64,000 nt of DNA from Pseudoneobacillus sp052180215 (GCF_052180215.1 NZ_CP197471.1:1646001-1710000), one strand, 5' to 3'; shown: positions 25,198 to 33,398, counted from the stretch's first letter. Notes: generated from the letters alone by a model not told the origin. Program-made: numbers and translations.

Positions 25198-25788
25198 ATG
25201 ACTTACAAACAAAAAGCCTTTGCGATTTTAATAGGAAGTTTATTTTTATCCATTGGAATCAATTTTTTTCTTGTCCCATTTGAATTATTAGATGGGGGGA
25301 TCATTGGTATTGGATTAATTATTAATTATTTGATGGGGATAAAAGCAGGTTTAGCTATTATTTTCTTAAGTATACCTGTTTTTATATTAGCATGGTTATA
25401 TAATCGGGCTTATTTTTTTAATAGCCTTCATGGGATGTTATTTTCTTCATTTGCAATAGATTTGTTATTTCCACTTCATGAGAAGTTTTCTTCTGTCTTT
25501 GAGTTACCCCCGATCGTTAGCTCCATTTTGGGTGGTATTTTTGTTGGAATTGGGATAGGTGTAATGCTGAGATTTGAAACGAGTACAGGTGGGACCGATT
25601 TATTAGCGCAATTTCTTTCAGATAATTTAAAAATTAACGTTGGTATCGTTATTTTTTTGATTGACGCCATTGTGATAGGAGCAGGTGGGTTATTACTATC
25701 AAGTGAAACGTTTTTGTTATCAGTATTAACGATTATCTTTGTCGGTGTAGCAACGAGTCTATGTACAATAAAAGTAAGACAAGTTTAA
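25198..25788 (+). CDS. YitT-family (DUF161) membrane protein
   Basis: A 196-residue integral membrane protein with five or six hydrophobic helices, including GINFFLVPFELLDGGIIGIGL near residue 18 and the conserved ETSTGGTDLLAQ near residue 126, both hallmarks of the YitT/DUF161 membrane domain. The C-terminal DUF2179 domain found in longer family members is missing, so this is the short form. ATG 25198 is preferred since AGGGATGAG precedes it; ATG 25186 has no site. Function unknown; it lies between two Mn2+-linked operons but on the other strand. Confidence 0.8.
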   Translation: MTYKQKAFAILIGSLFLSIGINFFLVPFELLDGGIIGIGLIINYLMGIKAGLAIIFLSIPVFILAWLYNRAYFFNSLHGMLFSSFAIDLLFPLHEKFSSVFELPPIVSSILGGIFVGIGIGVMLRFETSTGGTDLLAQFLSDNLKINVGIVIFLIDAIVIGAGGLLLSSETFLLSVLTIIFVGVATSLCTIKVRQV

Positions 25789-25802
25789 TCAGAAATGATA
25801 AA

Positions 25803-25838
25803 ATCCACCAACCATTGTCATCGCATAGGTTGGTGGAT
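25803..25838. terminator. hairpin between convergent genes
   Basis: ATCCACCAACC / GGTTGGTGGAT, an 11-bp perfect stem with a 14-nt loop and no T run. Possibly a shared weak terminator. Confidence 0.5.
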
Positions 25839-25854
25839 AACTCAGACAAAATGA

Positions 25855-26538
25855 TTAAGCGGACTTAGCCATTTCATTTTCTTTCTTTTTCTTCTTTATT
25901 CTTCCTGATAAAATGACGCCAATGACAATTAAAGCAGATATCCCCCATTTTAGAATTGGATTATCATCAAAAAGCCCTTTTATAAATTTTTCTCCTGTGA
26001 TCATTTTGGAGGCTGTAAATGCAAGAACACCAGCCCCTATAGTAATAATAATCGGATAGCGGTCAACCCACTTTAGTATTAATGTGCTTCCCCAAACAAC
26101 AATAGGAACTGATACTAATAATCCAATTACAACAAGACTGAAGTCTCCATGTGCTGCTCCTGCTACTGCTAAAACATTATCAAGTCCCATCAATGCATCT
26201 GCGATTACAATCGTTTTAATGGCTGCCCAAAAGCTTTTTGAAGGTTTAACATCATGATTCTTATCTTCGACAAGAAGCTTAAACGCAATCCAAACAAGAA
26301 GAACTCCGCCAATTAATAAAAGACCAGGAATTTTTAAAAGCCAAACCACTACTAGTGTCGCTAATATTCGAATCAGAATAGCACCAAAAGCACCCCAAAT
26401 GATTACCTTTTTTTGTTGGTTTTTTGGCAATGTTCTAGCAGCAAGACCAATAACTATGGCGTTGTCTCCTGCAAGTACTAAATCAATGATAATAATACTT
26501 AATAAAGCTGATAAATATCCCGATGAAAAGAATTCCAT
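25855..26538 (-). CDS. TerC-family membrane protein (YjbE-like)
   Basis: A 227-residue paralogue of the TerC protein at 24014, with the motifs DLVLAGDNAIVIGLAART (residues ~18-35) and DALMGLDNVLAVAGAAHG (residues ~112-129), about seven membrane helices and a lysine-rich C-terminal tail. Expected role: Mn2+ export or metal loading of exported enzymes. It is preceded by a DUF1232 gene (38 bp gap) and that gene by its own yybP-ykoY riboswitch, so both are probably Mn2+-induced together. GGAGGATG lies before the ATG. Confidence 0.9.
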   Translation of the reverse strand: MEFFSSGYLSALLSIIIIDLVLAGDNAIVIGLAARTLPKNQQKKVIIWGAFGAILIRILATLVVVWLLKIPGLLLIGGVLLVWIAFKLLVEDKNHDVKPSKSFWAAIKTIVIADALMGLDNVLAVAGAAHGDFSLVVIGLLVSVPIVVWGSTLILKWVDRYPIIITIGAGVLAFTASKMITGEKFIKGLFDDNPILKWGISALIVIGVILSGRIKKKKKENEMAKSA

Positions 26539-26576
26539 TCCATCATCCTCCTAAAATAATATTTAATAGGTTACTT

Positions 26577-26858
26577 TTACTTTTCAAGCAATCCGTGTTT
26601 TTCTTTTAGTGAATAAGGAGCTATTTTAATAATTTGCTGTAATATAAATAAGAAAAAACTTACATCATCAATAATCCCGAAAAATGCTATAAAATCTGGG
26701 ATTAGATCAAGCGGTAAATAAAAATAAACAATAATTAAGAAAAGAGAAATAGCTTTTTTCTTTAGTGAAATATCTTTGGAACGGAAGAAATCAAATAAAA
26801 ATGGTATGAACTTTTTTACGTTGAAAATGAATCGTATGCGCTGAAAGAATTTTTTCAA
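26577..26858 (-). CDS. DUF1232 (YkvA-like) membrane protein
   Basis: A 93-residue protein with the DUF1232 core KKKAISLFLIIVYFYLPLDL followed by IPDFIAFFGIIDDVSF (residues ~32-68): the LPxDLIPDFIxxxGxxDD pattern defines the family. Two hydrophobic stretches suggest membrane association. Function unknown. It is the first gene behind a Mn2+ riboswitch and is followed by terC, which ties this family member to metal homeostasis by context. AGGAGGTAAT precedes the ATG. Confidence 0.87.
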   Translation of the reverse strand: MKKFFQRIRFIFNVKKFIPFLFDFFRSKDISLKKKAISLFLIIVYFYLPLDLIPDFIAFFGIIDDVSFFLFILQQIIKIAPYSLKEKHGLLEK

Positions 26859-26900
26859 TTTACATTACCTCCTATTACTCATGATTTTTGTAATTGCCAT

Positions 26901-26935
26901 AAAAAAATGACCTTTACACAAGTGTAAAGGTCATT
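26901..26935 (-). terminator. second terminator in DUF1232-terC leader
   Basis: On the minus strand AATGACCTTTACAC / GTGTAAAGGTCATT, a 14-bp perfect stem with seven Ts. It repeats the GACCTTTAC sequence of the riboswitch P1 3' strand. Confidence 0.92.
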
Positions 26936-26944
26936 GAAGAAAAC

Positions 26945-26976
26945 AAAAAAGACCCTTACCCAATCGGTAAAGGTCT
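26945..26976 (-). terminator. riboswitch expression-platform terminator
   Basis: On the minus strand AAGACCTTTACC / GGTAAGGGTCTT (one U-G pair), then six Ts. It overlaps the 3' strand of aptamer helix P1. Confidence 0.9.
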
Positions 26977-27060
26977 TGCTAACAACGGTAATGTTGCCAA
27001 CAAAGCCGAGGATGTACATCCCGAAATGACGACTTTGCTGTAAAAGCTACTCCCCTTCAT
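26967..27060 (-). promoter_or_regulatory. yybP-ykoY (Mn2+) riboswitch upstream of DUF1232-terC
   Basis: Minus-strand blocks AAGGGGAGUAGC, CAAAGUCGUCA, CGGCUUUGUUGGCAACA and GCAAGACCUUUACC match the yybP-ykoY aptamer and the copy at 24899. Expected to activate the operon when Mn2+ is bound. About 110 nt and a second terminator separate it from the DUF1232 start. Confidence 0.93.
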
Positions 27061-27142
27061 AGAAGAAGTATTTAATTTTAAGAATAGTTTACTTGATTGC
27101 TAGTAAACAAGTCAAGCATTTATTTTATTATACTAAACCTAA

Positions 27143-27766
27143 TTAATAAGTGTTCGTTGTTGTAGAAGTGCGAATACTTTTAATTGGTAACTTCCATTGA
27201 AAAGTGTAAGATAATACTCTTAATACAGTAATAATTAAAAATAATGAGTAAAGCTCAATAGGGGTTTTAGTAATTTTAAACCCTATTGCGAAACCACAAA
27301 GGATGGCCCAAACAGCATAAATTTCTGCTTTTAAAACAACGGGTTTTCTGCCAGCTAATAAATCACGGATGATTCCACCGCCACTCCCTGTTAAAACAGC
27401 TGCCACAATGATAGCACTCATTGGATGATTCATATTGGAGGCGTAAAGAGCACCTTGAATAGCGAACGCAGCTAATCCAATTGCATCAAAAAAGTTACCG
27501 AATCGTTGCCAATGTTTTAATAAATTATTAGGAAAAATATAGACCGCTGTAATGGCTAATAGCGCGGTTTGAAAAAAGATCCCTTGGTCCCAAATTGCAG
27601 AAACCGGAACTCCAATTAACAGATTACGAATTGCTCCTCCACCAAAAGCGGTTACAATTCCTAAAATATAAACTCCTAATATATCATATTCCTCTTCCAT
27701 TGCCACAAATGCCCCACTCATTGCAAAAGCAATTGTCCCTATCAAACTTAAAACTTCCCAAGTCAT
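27143..27766 (-). CDS. TRIC-type (UPF0126) cation channel family protein
   Basis: A 207-residue membrane protein with seven hydrophobic helices in two repeats. Each repeat carries the glycine-rich motif of the family: AFGGGAIRNLLIG near residue 40 and GSGGGIIRDLLAGR near residue 126, and the first helix has SGAFVAM. Prokaryotic TRIC homologues form K+-permeable trimers, though the physiological ion here is unknown. GAGGGG with GGAAG lies upstream of the ATG. It is upstream of the Mn2+ riboswitch region on the same strand but separated from it by ~80 bp, so it is likely a separate unit. Confidence 0.85.
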   Translation of the reverse strand: MTWEVLSLIGTIAFAMSGAFVAMEEEYDILGVYILGIVTAFGGGAIRNLLIGVPVSAIWDQGIFFQTALLAITAVYIFPNNLLKHWQRFGNFFDAIGLAAFAIQGALYASNMNHPMSAIIVAAVLTGSGGGIIRDLLAGRKPVVLKAEIYAVWAILCGFAIGFKITKTPIELYSLFLIITVLRVLSYTFQWKLPIKSIRTSTTTNTY

Positions 27767-27851
27767 CTTCCTAACCCCTCGTGATGAAATCTCTAATAAG
27801 CAAACATATTGATTTTATCACTTCTACCAAAAAATTCAATCACTATTTTCA

Positions 27852-27906
27852 CTTTCATACTTTAAAGCATTGGGGGTCAGACCCCCAATGCTTTAAAGTA
27901 TGAAAG
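27852..27906. repeat. 55-bp near-perfect palindrome, family member 2
   Basis: Two 27-nt arms (27852-27878, 27880-27906) around one central A. It shares with the palindrome at 6877 the core TGGGGGTC-N-GACCCCCA and the CTTTAAAG block. It lies between divergent genes, so it cannot serve both as a terminator; it is 70 bp upstream of hflX. Confidence 0.95.
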
Positions 27907-27975
27907 GTATTTTTATTTAGGTTTGCTTTTTGGTATTATGTAAGGATAGAAAATGATGGAAAGAAGGCTGATTAT

Positions 27976-29232
27976 TTGGAACAACGTACAGAATATGAAA
28001 AAGTCATATTAGTTGGTTGTCAGACAACAGAAGATGACACCAAATTTCAATATTCCTTAGATGAATTAGCAGCGTTGGTGGAAACAGCAAAAGGTAAAGT
28101 CCTAGGATCGATTAGTCAAAAAAGGGAAAGAATTCATCCTGCAACCTATATAGGTAAGGGGAAAGTAGAGGAATTAAAAGCCTTAGCTGATGAAATGGAA
28201 GCAGATTTGATTATATTTAATGACGAGCTTTCTCCAAGTCAAAATCGAAATCTCGCTGAGCATTTAAATGCTCGAATCATTGACCGAACGCAGCTCATAC
28301 TGGATATTTTTGCACAAAGAGCCCGTTCAAAGGAAGGAAAACTTCAAGTCGAACTCGCACAATTACAATATTTAATGCCAAGATTGATGGGGCAAGGAAC
28401 CGCTTTGTCAAGACTTGGTGGTGGTATTGGTACTCGTGGTCCTGGGGAAACCAAGCTCGAATCAGATCGTCGCCATATCCGTCGACGAGTTGATGATATT
28501 AAAGAACAATTGCGTGTTATTGTTCAGCATCGTGACAGGTACCGGGAAAGAAGGAAAAAGAATAAAGCCTTCCAATTAGCTTTAGTGGGTTATACCAATG
28601 CTGGAAAATCAACTTTATTCAATCGGTTATCGGAAGCCGAGTCTTATGAAGAAAATCAGCTTTTCGCCACATTGGATCCGATGACAAGAAAAATGGTTTT
28701 ACCAAGCGGGTATATTACATTAATAACGGATACTGTAGGATTTATCCAAGACCTTCCAACGACACTGGTTGCAGCCTTTCGCTCAACATTAGAGGAGGCG
28801 AAAGAAGCGGATCTGTTACTTCATGTGGTGGATATGTCAAATCAAGATTATTTTCAACAAGAACAGACTGTGAATAAAATTTTGAAAGAGCTTGATATTG
28901 AACAAATTCCCCAACTAACCGTCTATAATAAGCGTGACTTAAAGCATCCAGATTTTGTACCAAGTGCGAACACAAATGCTATAATTATTAGTGCCTTTAA
29001 TGAGGATGATCGTTCCAACCTTAAACGGAAAATAGAAGAAGTTATTATTGGGATGATGGAACCATATCATGTCAATGTCCCTTCCTCAGAAGGAAAATTG
29101 TTGGCATTATTGAAAAATGAAACCATCTTAAGGGAACTAGCCTATAATGAAGAACAGGATTTCTATAAATGTAAGGGTTATGCCTTAAAAGATCATCAAA
29201 TTAGTGGTCAATTACTAAAATATAAAGTTTAG
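27976..29232 (+). CDS. hflX: ribosome-associated GTPase HflX
   Basis: A 418-residue HflX (YnbA). The N-terminal domain has LDELAALVETA and HPATYIGKGKVEEL, followed by the conserved GGGIGTRGPGETKLE stretch near residue 155. GTPase motifs: G1 GYTNAGKST near residue 205, G3 DTVGF near residue 252, G4 NKRD near residue 318. HflX splits stalled 70S ribosomes under stress. Start TTG 27976 with AAGAAGG upstream. ynbB starts 14 bp after the stop, so the two form an operon, as in B. subtilis. Confidence 0.95.
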   Translation: MEQRTEYEKVILVGCQTTEDDTKFQYSLDELAALVETAKGKVLGSISQKRERIHPATYIGKGKVEELKALADEMEADLIIFNDELSPSQNRNLAEHLNARIIDRTQLILDIFAQRARSKEGKLQVELAQLQYLMPRLMGQGTALSRLGGGIGTRGPGETKLESDRRHIRRRVDDIKEQLRVIVQHRDRYRERRKKNKAFQLALVGYTNAGKSTLFNRLSEAESYEENQLFATLDPMTRKMVLPSGYITLITDTVGFIQDLPTTLVAAFRSTLEEAKEADLLLHVVDMSNQDYFQQEQTVNKILKELDIEQIPQLTVYNKRDLKHPDFVPSANTNAIIISAFNEDDRSNLKRKIEEVIIGMMEPYHVNVPSSEGKLLALLKNETILRELAYNEEQDFYKCKGYALKDHQISGQLLKYKV

Positions 29233-29246
29233 AATGGAGTAACAAA

Positions 29247-30515
29247 ATGTTTCAACATTTAAAAAATGGGGATATACTTCAGCCTTTAGTTCAAGAAGTG
29301 GAAAAACAAATTCGTTCCATACATCAAGAAATAGAAGAGCGGATCGATTCTAACCAGTTCAGAGTATTACATAGTTTTCAAAACCATAAGGTGAGTGACT
29401 CACATTTTATTCCTTCTACCGGATATGGTTATGATGACACAGGTCGCGATACATTAGAAAAAATCTACGCTGAAGTATTTGGTGCGGAAGCGGGACTAGT
29501 TAGACCGCAAATTATTTCAGGTACACATGCGATTAGCATTGCATTATTTGGAGTACTTCGGCCAGGTGATGAACTACTCTATATAACAGGGAAACCGTAT
29601 GATACATTAGAAGAAATTGTTGGACTTCGAGGAAGTGGCATCGGTTCTTTAAAGGAGTTTGGAATTTCATATCAAAGTGTTGATCTTACAAATGAAGGTA
29701 AAATTGACTATGATGAAGTTGCAAAACAAATTAACTCAAATACCAAAATGATCGGTATTCAACGCTCCAAAGGTTATGCAACAAGACCTTCATTTATGAT
29801 AGACGAAATAAAAGAGATGATTCAATTTGTTAAAGAAATAAAATCAGATGTTGTCGTTTTTGTTGATAATTGCTACGGGGAGTTCGTAGAGGATTTAGAA
29901 CCTTGTCATGTTGGAGCCGATTTAATGGCAGGTTCTTTGATAAAAAATCCTGGTGGTGGCATTGCTAAAACTGGTGGCTATATTGTAGGTAAAACAAAGT
30001 GGGTAGAGGCTTGTTCGTATCGAATGACTTCACCAGGAATAGGGGCAGAAGCCGGGGCGTCTTTATACAGTTTGCAAGAAATGTATCAAGGGTTTTTTTT
30101 AGCACCACATGTGGTGGGTCAAGCATTGAAAGGAGCGGTCTTTACTGCTGCAATGCTTGAAAGATTAGGAATGAATTCCGAACCGAAATGGAATAAAAAA
30201 CGAACAGATTTAATCCAATCGGTACAATTTGATAATCGTGATAAAATGGTGGCTTTTTGTCAGGCGATTCAATTTTCTTCTCCGATTAATTCACATGTTA
30301 CACCATACCCAAGTTATATGCCTGGATATGAGGATGATGTAATAATGGCGGCAGGTACCTTCATTCAAGGGGCGAGCATTGAATTAACAGCAGATGGTCC
30401 AACAAGACCTCCTTATGTAGCATATGTACAAGGTGGATTAACGTATTCTCATGTTAAAATAGCTATTTGTAGCGCTCTAGACCGTTTAATGGAAAAGGGT
30501 CTAATTAATTTATAA
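29247..30515 (+). CDS. ynbB: PLP-dependent aluminium-resistance/methionine gamma-lyase-like protein (YnbB)
   Basis: A 422-residue fold-type I PLP enzyme of the Alum_res family. The PLP-binding lysine is in AGSLIKNPGGGIAKTGGY near residue 235, preceded by the FVDNCYGEF Asp near residue 207; the N-terminal GYGYDDTGRDTLE is characteristic. Family members are annotated as aluminium resistance proteins or cystathionine/methionine lyase-like; the real substrate is unclear. Directly downstream of hflX and upstream of glnR, the standard Bacillus arrangement. GGAGTAAC precedes the ATG. Confidence 0.93.
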   Translation: MFQHLKNGDILQPLVQEVEKQIRSIHQEIEERIDSNQFRVLHSFQNHKVSDSHFIPSTGYGYDDTGRDTLEKIYAEVFGAEAGLVRPQIISGTHAISIALFGVLRPGDELLYITGKPYDTLEEIVGLRGSGIGSLKEFGISYQSVDLTNEGKIDYDEVAKQINSNTKMIGIQRSKGYATRPSFMIDEIKEMIQFVKEIKSDVVVFVDNCYGEFVEDLEPCHVGADLMAGSLIKNPGGGIAKTGGYIVGKTKWVEACSYRMTSPGIGAEAGASLYSLQEMYQGFFLAPHVVGQALKGAVFTAAMLERLGMNSEPKWNKKRTDLIQSVQFDNRDKMVAFCQAIQFSSPINSHVTPYPSYMPGYEDDVIMAAGTFIQGASIELTADGPTRPPYVAYVQGGLTYSHVKIAICSALDRLMEKGLINL

Positions 30516-30518
30516 TGA

Positions 30519-30562
30519 TAACCCCCAATGGACAGGATAAAATGTTCTTTGGGGGTTTTTTA
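30519..30562 (+). terminator. Rho-independent terminator of hflX-ynbB
   Basis: AACCCCCAA / TTTGGGGGTT stem with a long loop and a T run. Confidence 0.88.
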
Positions 30563-30599
30563 TATAATGTTAGGGTATAATAAAGACATGTAAATTCCA

Positions 30600-30616
30600 T
30601 GTAAGAAAACCTCACA
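30600..30616 (+). promoter_or_regulatory. GlnR/TnrA operator 1
   Basis: TGTAAGAAAACCTCACA fits the GlnR/TnrA box TGTNAN7TNACA at every fixed position. It lies 6 bp upstream of the -35 element of the glnRA promoter. Confidence 0.88.
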
Positions 30617-30621
30617 TAAGA

Positions 30622-30650
30622 TTGACACTTAACTCTACATAGAATATACT
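30622..30650 (+). promoter_or_regulatory. glnRA promoter with GlnR operator 2
   Basis: -35 TTGACA (30622-30627), 17-bp spacer, -10 TATACT (30645-30650). TGACACTTAACTCTACA (30623-30639) matches the GlnR box with two mismatches and covers the -35. The same two-operator layout is known in B. subtilis, where GlnR autorepresses under nitrogen excess. Confidence 0.88.
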
Positions 30651-30685
30651 AATTTCATAAATCACTTAATTAGGAGGAAGACATC

Positions 30686-31093
30686 ATGAGCGGAAAGGAA
30701 ATACGCCGTTCGATGCCATTGTTCCCTATCGGAACTGTCATGCAGCTTACGGAATTAACTGCTAGACAAATTCGATACTACGAAGAACATAATTTAATTT
30801 CTCCAGCTAGAACAGATGGGAATAGGAGGCTTTTTTCTTTAATTGACATTGATAAGCTTCTTGAAATTAAAGATTTAATTGATCAAGGAGTAAACATGGC
30901 GGGAATAAAGAAACTATTTGCTGTTCATGAACAACATGAATTAACTCAAGAAATGAAACAGGAAGCTGAAAAAGTAAGAAAAGATTTGTCAAATGAGGAA
31001 TTACGAAAATTACTGCGTAATGAGATATTGCAAGCAGGACGCTTTAATAGGGCATCACTAAGACAAGGTGATATGTCTCGATTCTTCCATTAG
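30686..31093 (+). CDS. glnR: glutamine synthetase repressor GlnR
   Basis: A 135-residue MerR-family regulator. The winged-helix region FPIGTVMQLTELTARQIRYYEEHNLISPAR occupies residues ~12-43 (read in segments), followed by a dimerisation helix and a C-terminal tail (LRQGDMSRFFH) that in B. subtilis senses feedback-inhibited glutamine synthetase. It represses glnRA and other nitrogen genes. AGGAGG lies 9 nt before the ATG. Its own promoter has two GlnR operators. glnA follows 77 bp downstream. Confidence 0.97.
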   Translation: MSGKEIRRSMPLFPIGTVMQLTELTARQIRYYEEHNLISPARTDGNRRLFSLIDIDKLLEIKDLIDQGVNMAGIKKLFAVHEQHELTQEMKQEAEKVRKDLSNEELRKLLRNEILQAGRFNRASLRQGDMSRFFH

Positions 31094-31170
31094 ACAAATT
31101 TGAATTTCTCACAACGTTTCTTGCAATGCTAAAAAAAGCAATCATTTACACATACAGGAGGACAATAAAT

Positions 31171-32505
31171 ATGGCTAAGTTTACTAGAGAAGATATTAAG
31201 CGTTTAGCAGGAGAAAACAACGTTAAATTTATTCGTTTACAATTTACGGATATTTTAGGAACAATTAAAAATGTTGAAATCCCGGTAAGCCAACTAGACA
31301 AAGCTTTAGACAACAAGATGATGTTTGATGGATCTTCTATTGAAGGATTTGTTCGCATCGAAGAATCAGATATGTTATTGTATCCAGATATTGATACATG
31401 GGTTGTGTTCCCTTGGACAGCTGAAAAAGGTAAAGTGGCACGCCTTATCTGTGATATTTATAATCCAGATGGCACACCATTCGCTGGTGATCCACGAAAT
31501 AATTTAAAACGTGTATTAAAGGAAATGGAAGAATTAGGATTTACTAATTTTAACTTAGGTCCTGAACCTGAATTTTTCTTGTTTAAGTTAAATGATAAAG
31601 GTGAACCGACTCTAGAACTTAATGATAATGCAGGTTATTTTGATTTAGCACCTGTAGATTTAGGGGAGAATTGCCGACGTGATATCGTATTAGAATTAGA
31701 AGAAATGGGATTTGAAATAGAAGCTTCTCATCATGAAGTTGCACCTGGACAACATGAGATTGACTTCAAATATGCACATGCTTTAAAAGCGTGCGATGAT
31801 ATCCAAACCTTTAAGTTAGTGGTAAAAACGATAGCACGTAAGCATGGCTTACACGCGACATTTATGCCTAAGCCGTTATTTGGGGTAAATGGTTCAGGGA
31901 TGCACTGTAACCTTTCTCTTTTCAAAAATGGTGAAAATGCATTCTACGATCCAAGTGCAGACTTACAATTAAGTGACACGGCAAAACAATTCATTGCTGG
32001 AGTTCTAAAGCATGCTCCACACTTTACAGCTGTGACAAATCCATTAGTAAACTCTTATAAGCGTTTAGTTCCTGGATATGAGGCACCATGTTATGTTGCA
32101 TGGTCAGCTCAGAACCGTTCACCGTTAATTCGTATTCCTGCCTCACGTGGTTTGAGTACTCGTGTTGAAGTTCGTAGTGTAGATCCAGCGGCAAATCCTT
32201 ACCTTGCAATGGCTGTACTTTTAAAAGCTGGATTAGATGGAATTAAGAATAACATTACTCCACCAGCTCCGGTAGACCGTAATATTTATGTAATGACAAA
32301 AGAAGAACGTATCGCAGAAGGTGTTTACGACCTTCCAGCAACTTTAGCACAGGCCCTAGATTATTTAAAAGCTGATGAAGTTATTACTTCAGCTCTGGGT
32401 GAACATATTTTAGAACACTTCGTCGAAGCGAAAGAAATTGAGTGGGATATGTTCCGCACATCAGTACATCAATGGGAACGCGATCAATATATGAGCTTGT
32501 ATTAA
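31171..32505 (+). CDS. glnA: glutamine synthetase type I
   Basis: A 444-residue GSI-alpha glutamine synthetase, identical in length to B. subtilis GlnA. Signature motifs: FDGSSIEGF near residue 52, NLGPEPEFFLF near residue 128, HHEVAPGQHEIDF near residue 187, the ATP-binding KPLFGVNGSGMHCNLS near residue 233, and NRSPLIRIPA near residue 316. No adenylylation-type C-terminal tyrosine motif, as expected for Gram-positives. ATG 31171 has AGGAGG upstream. Cotranscribed with glnR. Confidence 0.98.
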   Translation: MAKFTREDIKRLAGENNVKFIRLQFTDILGTIKNVEIPVSQLDKALDNKMMFDGSSIEGFVRIEESDMLLYPDIDTWVVFPWTAEKGKVARLICDIYNPDGTPFAGDPRNNLKRVLKEMEELGFTNFNLGPEPEFFLFKLNDKGEPTLELNDNAGYFDLAPVDLGENCRRDIVLELEEMGFEIEASHHEVAPGQHEIDFKYAHALKACDDIQTFKLVVKTIARKHGLHATFMPKPLFGVNGSGMHCNLSLFKNGENAFYDPSADLQLSDTAKQFIAGVLKHAPHFTAVTNPLVNSYKRLVPGYEAPCYVAWSAQNRSPLIRIPASRGLSTRVEVRSVDPAANPYLAMAVLLKAGLDGIKNNITPPAPVDRNIYVMTKEERIAEGVYDLPATLAQALDYLKADEVITSALGEHILEHFVEAKEIEWDMFRTSVHQWERDQYMSLY

Positions 32506-32509
32506 TAGT

Positions 32510-32545
32510 AAAACCCTTGACTCTAGTATGAGTTAAGGGTTTTTT
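32510..32545 (+). terminator. Rho-independent terminator of glnRA
   Basis: AAACCCTTGACTC / GAGTTAAGGGTTT stem (one G-T pair) and six Ts. Confidence 0.92.
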
Positions 32546-32566
32546 ACTGGGTTTTGGAATGTCTTT

Positions 32567-32599
32567 TTAAAAATAAAAGCATCGGAATATTCCGATGCT
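32567..32599 (-). terminator. Rho-independent terminator of lexA
   Basis: On the minus strand GCATCGGAATATTCCGATGC, a perfect 20-bp palindrome, followed by TTTTATTTTT. Confidence 0.88.
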
Positions 32600-32639
32600 A
32601 GCATAAGGTACTCTACTATCCTAGTATAAAATCATAAAA

Positions 32640-33260
32640 TTAGTGGATGTGACGGAACACACCTACAACCTTACCTAATATCGTTACATTCTGTAAAATG
32701 ATAGGTTCGAGTGAAGAGTTTTCCGGTTGAAGGCGGAAATAATCTTTTTCTTTAAAAAATCTTTTTACTGTTGCTTCGTCCTCTTCTGTCATGGCGACTA
32801 CAATGTCCCCGTTATTAGCTGTCCTTTGTTGTTTTACTACTACATAATCACCATCTAAAATTCCAGCCTCAATCATGCTGTCACCCATTATCTCAAGCAT
32901 AAATACATTTTCATCTGCAGGAGCAAAACTTGCTGGTAGAGGGAAATACTCTTCTACATTTTCGATAGCGGTGATTGGTAAACCAGCTGTTACCTTTCCG
33001 ATTACAGGGACGTTAATTATATTTTGAGTGGGGATATTAGATTCTTCTAAATCTAATATTTCGATGGCTCTTGGTTTAGTAGGGTCACGTCTAATTAAAC
33101 CTTTTGTTTCCAATCGAGCCAAATGACCGTGTACAGTAGAACTTGAAGCAAGACCAACGGCTTCACCAATTTCGCGAACAGAAGGTGGATAGCCTTTTGA
33201 TCGCACCTCATCTTTTATAAAGGCCAGAATATCTTGCTGGCGTTTTGATAACTTTGTCAT
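32640..33260 (-). CDS. lexA: SOS repressor LexA
   Basis: A 206-residue LexA. An N-terminal winged helix (residues ~1-65, with GYPPSVREIGEAVGLASSSTV) binds SOS boxes. The cleavage site is the Ala-Gly in VTAGLP near residue 91, and the catalytic Ser is in GDSMIEAG near residue 127 with the Lys in ATVKRFF near residue 166. It self-cleaves when RecA is activated. The ATG at 33260 has GAGGTG upstream on this strand. Divergent from yneA, with three LexA boxes between. Confidence 0.98.
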   Translation of the reverse strand: MTKLSKRQQDILAFIKDEVRSKGYPPSVREIGEAVGLASSSTVHGHLARLETKGLIRRDPTKPRAIEILDLEESNIPTQNIINVPVIGKVTAGLPITAIENVEEYFPLPASFAPADENVFMLEIMGDSMIEAGILDGDYVVVKQQRTANNGDIVVAMTEEDEATVKRFFKEKDYFRLQPENSSLEPIILQNVTILGKVVGVFRHIH

Positions 33261-33292
33261 ATTAGCGCACCTCGTGTCCATTTGTTGTCTTA

Positions 33293-33321
33293 ATTATAGC
33301 ATGTATTTCCAATACATACAA
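33293..33321 (-). promoter_or_regulatory. lexA promoter
   Basis: On the minus strand -35 TTGTAT, 17-bp spacer, -10 TATAAT (33293-33298). LexA box 1 (33319-33332) overlaps the -35. Confidence 0.78.
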
Positions 33322-33332
33322 ACATAAGTTCG
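33319..33332. promoter_or_regulatory. LexA box 1
   Basis: CAAACATAAGTTCG matches the core GAAC-N4-GTTC with one mismatch. Confidence 0.72.
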
Positions 33333-33340
33333 TGAAAGTA

Positions 33341-33370
33341 TTGACAACAAACAAACGTTCGTATTATAAT
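33341..33370 (+). promoter_or_regulatory. yneA promoter with LexA box 2
   Basis: -35 TTGACA (33341-33346), 18-bp spacer, -10 TATAAT (33365-33370). LexA box CAAACAAACGTTCG (33348-33361; one core mismatch) lies inside the spacer, so bound LexA would block RNA polymerase. Confidence 0.82.
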
Positions 33371-33384
33371 CATTTCATATAAAG

Positions 33385-33398
33385 CGAACATACATTCT
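33385..33398. promoter_or_regulatory. LexA box 3
   Basis: CGAACATACATTCT, one mismatch from GAAC-N4-GTTC, just downstream of the yneA -10 element. Confidence 0.75.

Noticed and set aside
28742..28975. Minus-strand frame inside hflX
   Set aside because: No ribosome binding site and lies wholly within a well-supported GTPase gene.
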